Below, piece by piece: positions 55,824 through 64,000 of a stretch of DNA of 64,000 nucleotides. The DNA is taken from the NCBI GenBank assembly GCA_033182465.1, contig CP137319.1, positions 3,720,001 to 3,784,000 of the forward strand, in the 5' to 3' direction. The position numbers were made by a program, and so were the translations under genes. Numbering within the stretch: position 1 is the stretch's first letter; each line of letters begins with the position of its first letter. Under the pieces are notes generated by a model. That model saw only the letters and a program-made list of their open reading frames with translations. It was not told the DNA's origin and did no database searches. This DNA comes from Sanghuangporus weigelae (lineage: Eukaryota; Basidiomycota; Agaricomycetes; Hymenochaetales; Hymenochaetaceae).

Positions 55824-58229
55824 ATGGATTTATCTACGCTTCCGCTTCCCTTAGATATACTTTCTATAATCTGCAGGCATCTAGATCTCAAATCTATAGC
55901 CCGGCTTCGGCAGGTGAGTCTGCTCAATAGTTTAGAAGTCTTGACTTGACAAATTGCGTTTGCCAGGTTTCCTCTGCGCTATCACATGAGTTATCTAACG
56001 ACAAACAATTATGGGTCCATATGCTTGAACGAGATGTCAAGAGAAAACGGCTCCCGATACCTGCCAATCTTCGGGATATAAGCGAAGTAACTGCCAGCTC
56101 TGTTGAATCATGGATCAAACACGCTATCATGTTGGATCGCTGTTATAGGACCCCAGAAAATGCATTGTCTGTTTCCAGACTCGGCGACAATCGTAAGGGA
56201 CTTGCTGTTACATGGCTAAAGCTCATACTGGGGCGCTGGTGCTTGGTGGCGGCTGCAGACGATTACGAGAGCGAAATGTCCTTCTGGGAAATCACGTCGA
56301 AAGGCGGGCCACGTCGAGTCGCCAAAATTTACTTAGAAGCGCCTGTTATTGACGGTCGCATCGACGTTTCTTTGGGAGAAATTAGATGCGCTGTAAGTGT
56401 AGGGACAGTGTGCGTCATTCTTCTCTCTAACTTTTGTTGCCTAGCTTAGCTGATGGAAAGAGTCTAGACAACCATACATCCTTATCTTGGGGATTCACCT
56501 GTCCCCCGAGGCTGCTACCTTCCAGCAGCTCGCTCGAATGGAGAATGCCTCTCATGTCCTATTCTTTAAAGCTGATCTCCTGGGATTCGCGATTCTTGAA
56601 GGGGACGACACGTATCCATACCTATCGAACTGGAAACTCGGGAAAACGCGTTGCTTGCGCATTTCACGAACCACCCCAGATATCAATTTTCCGTTTCCAA
56701 TTGTTTGTTACTTGATGTCCTTTATTGTTATTTTAAACTTATATTTGCGTATCTAGGAGTCATGCATGGATATGTCCGTGCGTAACGGATTTATATTTAC
56801 CTTGCATCACACTGCAGTCCATGTCTTTACCATGCAAGACATCAGCGGCGCCAATGACAATGATTGTCCTCGGCACATCACAGCGTTGACATTTCAAGAT
56901 GAGCCAATTATGTATGGACAATTCTTAGATGGAATCGACCAGCCAAACGAGGACAAGCGCTCGGCAGCATTATATGTCTTGTATCAACACCAGGTTCCCG
57001 ATCCGAGCTATATCTCGGCTCCGATATTCAAACAGTCATACATATCGTCTTACTCGATGCCCGGGCAGCCGAATGTATTCTCCATGAACGAATCCATCAT
57101 GCGGCAGCCACCGAATGTCCCACTGGAAGGATGTCCTTATCTGTATCAGGTCGGCTCGTCTGCTAGGACGCTTTTTGTTGCGACTTGCTTGACGCGACGG
57201 ACCTGGAGGATTCCATCTGTGTTTTTTGCGTCTCTGCGTATTACAGGAGGCTGCTCTGATGGGTACCGGGTGGACGTTGACGACTATATAGTGTTTCGTT
57301 CGCTGAACCTCCCTCTCCTGCACCTTTTGTCCTGTGTTGACTTTGATGACGGAAGTGGCTTGCTCGTTATGGGAACAGTGTCAGGAGATGTGAGAGTCGC
57401 ATCCGTCCTGCCAGAACGTATCGTAAAGCAAGACAGCGTTTGGTACCCACTTGGAATTCATAGAAGGGAACGAAATCGACCAAGCTGCTTTTCTGAGGTG
57501 CGTAACATTTGTCGGTGTGCTTTTTGGTCGTTTTTAAATAGGTTGTAGATGCCGCTGGCGTTGCATCTTCCGTTATTCTATGATCTGCGAAGGAAGTATG
57601 GGTTCTATAACCCATTGCCAGACGATGTGGTGTCAAGCGTGACCTCAGATTGGACAGATGCGAGATTAGGCCGGATCGAACTTTTCGGCTGGTCAAATGA
57701 CTGGGAGAAGTTTGATCGAGTGTGGGACTGGATACAGCCAGTATCACGCTGGGGGCCATTAGATGCGGATTTCATGCACGTGACTGACGGGATTTTTATG
57801 CGAATGAGACTGCATGCCCTCGGAGACATGATACCGCTATTATACTATCGCCACGAGGTTGTCTTTCGTATTGGCCAGCGTTTGTTCTATTCTAGGACGA
57901 TGGATAATGATGATGACTTCGAGGAATCCATGCAGCACTTATTGGGATTCCTGGGTGTTTTACCGATGACATACGACGAATTTCTCAATCGTCCTGCAGA
58001 TGTCGTCGGTCCATTGTCTGACTCCGATGTGTTAACCAATCTAGACTCATGTTCGATTTCGCACAGCTTGACTTGGAGAACGGATGCCGCCTTTTACGCC
58101 TACAAGATTCTCGAACACTATCAAACCACGCCGGACCCGTCAATTGATATCGACGACATGGAGACATGGACGAATGACGATTGGGACAGAAACGAACATT
58201 ACGTTACGAAAATGCGAGACACTTATTGA
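55824..58229 (+). CDS. F-box protein I (array member, intact)
   Basis: Starts at 55824 with a classical F-box exon (LPLPLDILSIICRHLDLKSI) ending ARLRQ before a GTGAGT donor. The helical block has LKLILGRWCLVAAADDYESE. The beta-rich region has GDDTYPYLSNWKLG and SCVDFDDGSG. The C-terminal block has LPLFYDLRRKYGF, SRWGPLDADF and METWTNDDWDRN. Five exons as in D and G. The introns have ordinary GT donors. Its F-box and helical block are closer to A, B and E than to D, G and J, so at least two subfamilies coexist in the array. It is probably an SCF substrate adaptor; the partner is unknown. Confidence 0.87.
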
Positions 58230-58751
58230 CCCCGGTTTTCGTACGAACCTGGGCAGACTTCAAAGACTTCCTATCGGAGAGCCATCGATGAACACGCATC
58301 ATAAATACTTGGAATTGAAAAGAAATGTGCACATTTATATCTTCTTTTTCTCGTTTCTTATCCTGTACACTATTTCATACTTGTGATGATTGCACAATCC
58401 AAGAGTACCTTACATACATAAGAGGTTTGTGTCTGTGTCCGATAATAAAGCAGGCACGTATGATAGGCAGAGGACTATTAAGTTATCTTTGTCCAGTCAT
58501 GAAATTGACAAGACATGGATAACTGTCGTCATCACGAGCGACAACCGATGTAGGCTCCTCGCAAGAATTGCATCGCTGATACATTAGGCGTATGAGCTAA
58601 CTGGCGAAGAACTATGTTAGTCTCACAGATACAGGCAATGGCAAATGAGAATAATTCAGTGCAAGCTGAGCATTTGCGGTACGGTCGGAAGACATTCTAT
58701 CTGCTGTACATGTCACTGCCTGACCAAAATGGTGGATCTGTGTGTTTCTGC

Positions 58752-58758
58752 TATAAAA
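58752..58758 (+). promoter_or_regulatory. TATA-like box upstream of F-box gene J
   Basis: TATAAAA lies about 220 nt before the ATG at 58978. The distance is long, so the leader would be long or another start site may be used. Confidence 0.3.
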
Positions 58759-58977
58759 ACTTTGGACTGTAGTCGTATGAACGTTATCCAAGGTCGCGGA
58801 CACAGGAACCAAGCGATACCTTGCAAATGTCTAATGTGCGGCAAACTCCGGGAGCTGGTCAAGCCGGAGAGCATCCTATTCTTGTATCTTGTCCTCCTTC
58901 CGCGAGATACATACTCTCCCGCTTCTCTGTGGTCCTCAACCCAACGTACACAGGCGAATCCCGTCCTCATCTTCAAC

Positions 58978-61229
58978 ATGATCCCTCACAAGTTTCCTCT
59001 TGATATCTTTTTCGAGCTTTTGTTAGCTTTCGAAAGTAAGGATATCTATAATTATTTTCGGGTAAGTCTATGCACCCAGTCTGCGCAATATTCACACGCT
59101 TACGTCTCATATGGTAGTGCATGGGCGTATCAAACGCTCACCAAGCGATGAAGCTCATATCAAGTGACAAGCAGGATTGGGTTTACCTGTACAATGCAAT
59201 CATAAAATCTCGTTCTCTGCCTATGCCAACAAACCTTAAGAACCTAGACGAGGCGAAGACGCAAGATATTATCTCATGGTTTCTTCACTCTATCAGTCTC
59301 AATTTTAATTACACTAGTGAACGCATGCAGCTATCCGTGTGCAGCGTCGCAATTAAACCAGGGCTTCGCGTGACTTGGTTGAAGCTCATATGTGCGCGAT
59401 GGTGCCTAATTGCGGCTGCAGACTATGAGGAGAGCGAGCTGTCCCTTTGGGAAATCTCATCATACCAGCAAACTCGCATGGTGGCCCGAGTGTACTTAGA
59501 TGCGCCAGTGATGGACGGAGAGATCGATTATCGCGATGGTGGAGCTAAGTGTGCTGTCACAGTAGGAGCAACGTACATACCACCATACCATCCTCTCGTA
59601 TGTTCAATCAAACTAATGCGTGCATTTCAGAAAACCATACATACTAGTCCTCGGATTGTCTCAATCTCTTGAATGTGTATCGCTTCGACAGCTGGCACAT
59701 CTACCGAACGCCTCGCACATTACATTTTTTGAGGGAGATCTTCTCGGTTTCGCTGCGCGAGACGGGGATGACACCTATCCATACCTTGCTAACTGGAAAA
59801 CGGGAAATTCACACTGCCTTGTGTTCCCGCACTCTACGCCGGAAATAAATTGCCCTCTTCCCATTGTAAGTAGAAATTGTCGTTTGCGCCATGTCCTAAC
59901 TTTGACATTTTCTAGGAGCCTTGCAAAGCCATGATGACAAAAAACGGGTTTATCTTTACCTTACACATATACATGATTCACGTATTTCGCATCGGCGAGG
60001 AAGATGCGCATCACCCGAAACATCTTGCAATGTTGCCTCTGAGCGAGCCGGTGGCACATGGACGCTTTTTAGAAAATGTATTCATGCCAAACAGCACGCT
60101 TTACCCAACATTCACGATACGTCTCCTATACTACGACGTGTACACCCAAATTCAGCAAGTAACTATATCAATCAATCCGGAAACCCACTCTACGGAAATG
60201 TTCTCTCTAGAGCAACTGGCATTTGAGGAGATAGTCGACGATTCAGATCTGCATCTCTGTTACATCGGAGGGCAGGGAAGGTCATTTTTTTGCTCCACAT
60301 CCTCAGACAATTACCGCGAGAAACCTCTCGTCTTACTTGCTTCTCGGAAGGCCCCGGACGATGCGGGCATGCCGACCTGTCTTGAGGTAGACTACACGTT
60401 TATTAACGACGAAAACATACCTCCTCTTCGTCTTATCTCATGCCTCGATTTTGACGATGGGACCGGACTGTTGCTGATAAGTAGCACGTTGGGAGATGTA
60501 GTACTGGCCTCTGTCTTAGCAGAACCCATAATAACCTCCACCAGTAGACAGTCAAATTTGGGCGAAGAAAAAGTGGAGGATTCTCCGAGCAAGATTCATC
60601 AAGTAAGTATTACTCTACTTTGCACATCTTTCCGTTAACGTGAATACTAGGTTCCGGTCAGCTTGGATCTTCCTCTATTTTACGCTATCCGACAGAAGTA
60701 TCAGATCCACGAAGAACTACCTGTAGAGATAATCCACCTCGTCATCACAGAATGGGCTGATACTAGGTTAGGACGTGTCGAGATCGACGGATGGTCAAAT
60801 GACTGGACACGATTCAGTCGCCTGTGGGATTGGATTCTGCCAGCTTCACGGTGGGGTCCATTGGATCGTGGTTTCCTACACAAGACAGAAAACGTGGTTT
60901 TCAGAAACCGTCTGCAGACCGTTGGCAAAATGATTCCCGTCTTCTATCGGGTAGAGAATCACCGCGAAGTGGTATTTCGTATTGGGAAGCGCCTATTTTA
61001 TCTGAGAACAAGAAGGCGGGGTGATCATCCCGACGATTTCAACACAGATCCTATGCGTCATATTGGTGTCTTGCCAATTTCATACGAAAGGCTTCTCACT
61101 CACCCGATGGTGGTTATGGCTGCTCTTCGAACCGTCGATGCACGAAGAAACTTAGATGAGTGGGAAGAACCCGAAGGATTTTTCCGCCAGGTACAACTCG
61201 CTGCCTACGCCTACGGAGTTATCCATTAA
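58978..61229 (+). CDS. F-box protein J (array member, intact)
   Basis: Five exons. Exon 1 (58978-59061) holds F-box IPHKFPLDIFFELLLAFESK; exon 2 (59118-59572) is 455 nt as in D and G. Landmarks: LKLICARWCLIAAADYEESE; GDDTYPYLANWKTG; SCLDFDDGTG; LPLFYAIRQKYQI; SRWGPLDRGF. Intron 1 has a normal GTAAGT donor where D and G have GC. The C-terminus ends AYAYGVIH and lacks the acidic ESW-type tail of A, B and I. Relic F most resembles J in its middle part. Role as for other members: likely SCF adaptor with a degenerate beta-propeller-like binding region. Confidence 0.87.
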
Positions 61230-61621
61230 TGACAACTCTTCGAGAGATGCGAGGATGAGGAGTGGTGGAGTAATGTTCAAGTCTTCGTGAGAATGAAATG
61301 CTGTAATCCGCAATAGAAAAGTTTCGGGCATCTCTTGCAATGCTTAATAAAGAAGCGCTGCGCACATTTTGCAACACGTTCCCCGAAGACCTGATTTCCA
61401 TTAGGCACCTTCTTTACGGCAACTATAGGTGGTTGATCCTCTATCGTGCCACTGTCCTGCTGCGGACAAGCGTTCGTGTTCCTTTCCGTCTCGCTCTGGC
61501 CTTAGCTTGATCAAGCTCTGTTGGGACTGGGAGTCACAAGTGAGAAGAATAACAAGCAAGAAATGTGTAATTCTCACATGATGAATGCCACATAGAGTAC
61601 GTTCGCGCCATGCGTCGGTGC

Positions 61622-62160
61622 TCAAGCCATCTGCAAGCTTTCCAGTGAGGTTATGGCTTCTGTCAGCACCGATACAAGTCGTACACCTCCCAGTGCGATA
61701 CTCAACAGCAAAGGCCCACTTGCATCACCGAAGTCTACACGTGAAATGAGCTTGAGAAGAGGAAGGGTTTCGCCGGAAATTTGCGTGTGATCCACACAAA
61801 AGAGTGGTGTGTTGTCCGCTCCGTCTGTGGCCCTCAAAGACACGAAGGAAACGGAAGTCTTTCCGACATATTCATCAGAAGAATTGCGTAATATAGAGTC
61901 CTTCCTATGTACCAAAGATGGTCCCAGTCGGGTCCGGGCTGGGATCTGAATGTCAACTCTTTCACGGAGAACATCCTTGAAACTGGGCCTTCTGGTTCAA
62001 TCACTATGGTTGTCATAAAAAAGACAGAGTAGACCATATGGGATTCCTGCTGGGATGATGCATTTCCCGAATACTAGGAAAGACCGAGAACAAGGACATA
62101 TGGACATCTAAAAGCAGTACGTTAACTTGAATTGTGTAACGACCGACCGGGTGCTTGTTG
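61622..62160 (-). pseudogene. Decayed F-box family copy K
   Basis: Minus-strand remnant. RPYVLVLGLS near 62100 matches the family's KPYILVLGLS landmark. A middle piece with FSVKELTFRSQPG and HLWYIG lies near 61950. LPLLKLISRVDFGDASG near 61740 matches SCVDFDDG. The pieces lie in different frames, and both the N- and C-terminal blocks are missing. It lies between gene J and the membrane-protein gene at the right-hand end of the array. Confidence 0.65.
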
Positions 62161-62361
62161 CCCGATATATCACTCAATAAGTGAGGTGAGTCAATTGATG
62201 GTCAGGCTCTGTCTGCGAGGCTAAGTGTGCAGTTCCTGCACTCTGCAGAGTACATATATTCCGATAATAATGTGTGTGAATTGTGTCCAAGAAGTAGTCG
62301 CACGTGACCGAGACTCGACGCGAGGTCTGCTTCTGCCTGCGACTGTGACTGCGACTGTGAG

Positions 62362-63724
62362 ATGCCTAATTTGCGATGTTCCTGTTCCACGGCGATGATC
62401 CGCCTTCCGCGTCGTTACCCGCTCGTCCTCCTCGTCCTCCTCATCCCGTTGTCGCTCTTCCTATACGCTAACTTTGGCGCGCAAGTGGCGGCGTGGGCAT
62501 CAAACAAAATCGTCCCTGTTACTCCTCCCTTCGCGTCCTCTCCGCATGTCGTGAAACCCGACTCGTCTCAGGCAGCAAATGGCGTGGGCACCCAGATTCT
62601 ACTCGTCTCTGCTTTCTTCCCGCTTTCCAAGTCGAAGCACTCCATGGCGCAGTACTCAGACTGGTTGTCTCGTTTTCTCGGGAAAATAACGACGCCAGTC
62701 TACTTCTTCGCTCCTCCTGACCTCGAACCGACGATACGATCCATCCGCGGTGCGTTGCCCATCGTCATCGATACGCGATTCCAGACAGCTTTTGACATTC
62801 CACCACTCAAGGGGAGAGAAGCGGATTACGAAAAGATGCATGGATGGGACCGGGAGAAGGAATACCATAGCCCAGATCTTTATGCTGTTTGGGCTGCAAA
62901 GCCTTTTCTGCTAGCTGAAGCATTGCGACGACTCCGTGATGGACATGGGCTTACAGAGCTCGGGCTGAAAAATACCGACGATATCGAATATGCGTTCTGG
63001 TCTGATGCTGGTTCGTTCCGACGAACACATACGTTTGCTTCTTGGCCCGACCTGGCTCGTCTGGACGAAGTGTGGAAGGACGGAGAGACATTGAGTGGGA
63101 CGAAGAAGGACGAACTCGTCTTCTTCCCGTTGCAGCACCTACCAGACGTCTCCATGCAACTCTGGACAGAGAACTTGGGTCCTATAGATAATGACGTGTC
63201 TGAAGGTGCGCGTCTCATAAGTCATTATGGACTCATTTCTGACAGAGAAGCCAGGTTCCTTCTTCGGCGGACACCCCAAAGTCGCAGAATGGTGGGAACG
63301 ATACTACTACGCGTATCACGACCATTACCTCGCGCAGCACGTCTTCGTCGGGAAAGATCAGACGCTCATCAACGCTCTCTTTGTATTGCAACCATCGCAT
63401 TTCATATCCGTATGGCACGGCGACCCGGACGCTCCCACGGCGCTCTTCAAACCAGCCACCACGTCTTCGGACGACAGTGAGCTCATATTAGGTGATTGCG
63501 GCGACCAATGGTATTATTACCAGTTCTTCCTTGCGAGCGAGGCGGAAAGGGAGAAGATGACGCGAGTATGGGACCGACAGTGGTACTGGGACTTCTGGAG
63601 GAAAGAGTGGTGGACGCGAAGGCGCGAGACGTGTCGGTTGTCGCGCACAGTGGATATGCTGAGTCTTTTGAGGCGGGCCTTTGGAGACCGATGGAACCCT
63701 CCTCCTTCGTCTGTACAGTTCTAG
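62362..63724 (+). CDS. Type II membrane protein, HtrL/YibB-like glycosyltransferase-like (440 aa)
   Basis: Two exons (62362-63205 and 63246-63724; 40-nt intron) give 440 residues. A second ATG at 62395 (MIRLPRR) leaves a short basic cytosolic tail before the membrane anchor and may be the true start. Residues about 20-36 are a single hydrophobic anchor (YPLVLLVLLIPLSLFLY), so the rest would face the Golgi or cell-surface lumen. Lumenal landmarks: LLVSAFFPLSKSKH, YFFAPPDLEP, EYAFWSDAGSFR (a DxG/DxD-like acidic site), EEKPGSFFGGHP across the splice, and VGKDQTLINALF. Dense Trp/Tyr near the end (QWYWDFWRKEWW). The FFGG and KDQ motifs recall the HtrL/YibB family, thought to be glycosyltransferase-like; substrate is unknown. 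It is unrelated to the F-box array and looks conserved. Confidence 0.75.
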
Positions 63725-64000
63725 AAATCTGATTATTGCTGTCTATTTATTACACTTAATGACGATCTGCATTAATAGATGGGTGCATATGAGGATTTGA
63801 CATTCGTATCGAAGCTCGTCAACTGTGAGATGCATGAAAAAAGTACCTCCTTTCTAGCACAGTCACTCGGGAATTGTGTGTACATAAACTCCTTTGCCGT
63901 GAACAGCTTTACTCTGAAACGCAGAAAGAAACCTTTCCCCAGTCCAAGTTGAAGTTTTTCAACCACCGTATGCTTCGATGGCTTATCTCCGAGATGGTTT
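63725..64000. other. 3' flank, nothing further seen
   Basis: Downstream region of the membrane-protein gene to the window edge. A 64-codon minus-strand frame (63772-63966) has no recognisable feature. Confidence 0.4.

Noticed and set aside
1-64000. CRISPR arrays, bacterial operons, rRNA or tRNA genes
   Set aside because: No spaced direct repeats and no convincing tRNA A/B-box pair or rRNA segment was seen. Intron-rich genes mark a eukaryotic genome.

Overview
The window looks like nuclear DNA of a filamentous basidiomycete, most likely an Agaricomycete. Genes are cut by many short (about 50-60 nt) GT-AG introns. The NACHT proteins have the layout common in mushroom-forming fungi (C2-like and helical N-terminus, NACHT, WD40). 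There is a large recent F-box family and a small secreted cysteine-rich protein. I saw no bacterial operon signals, no CRISPR array and no rRNA or tRNA gene.

Layout. 0-9 kb: two paralogous STAND/NLR-type genes, both on the minus strand. The first runs off the left edge; the second is complete except for one apparent frameshift. 10.6-11.1 kb: a small secreted eight-cysteine protein. 11-16 kb: gene-poor, repeat-rich DNA. 16.4-62.1 kb: an array of paralogous F-box genes on both strands. A (16.4-18.8, minus), D (31.8-34.2, plus), E (36.1-38.5, minus), G (51.4-53.8, plus), I (55.8-58.2, plus) and J (59.0-61.2, plus) are full length, A with one apparent frameshift. B (20.3-27.8, plus) is split by a Ty1/copia element. 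C, F, H, K and a relic near 47.2-48.0 kb are decayed. Two zinc-dependent deaminase-like paralogs sit inside the array at 39.1-40.8 kb (plus) and 49.0-50.6 kb (minus). 62.4-63.7 kb: a type II membrane protein resembling the HtrL/YibB glycosyltransferase-like family.

Mobile and repeated DNA. A whole-looking Ty1/copia element (22243-27337) has LTRs identical by eye and a 5-bp target duplication. A 527-bp hAT-type non-autonomous element has an 8-bp target duplication (44180-44706). A 206-bp Tc1/mariner-type MITE is flanked by TA (47640-47845). A roughly 1.2-kb AT-rich insert has imperfect inverted ends (about 18.8-20.0 kb). Segmental repeat 'X' occurs at 14.3, 20.0, 29.0 and 44.7 kb, with an inverted scrap near 34.9 kb. 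Two of its copies share a 1,279-bp stretch with no difference I could find, inside flanks that clearly differ, which suggests gene conversion. A 400-bp repeat 'M' occurs near 35.3 and 48.1 kb, with a partial copy at 54.7 kb.

Taken together this is an island of fast-evolving recognition or turnover genes (NLR, F-box, deaminase, secreted protein), reshuffled by duplication, conversion and transposition. A role in non-self recognition or defence is an inference from gene content, not something the sequence proves. Exon limits were read by eye from splice signals and paralog alignment.
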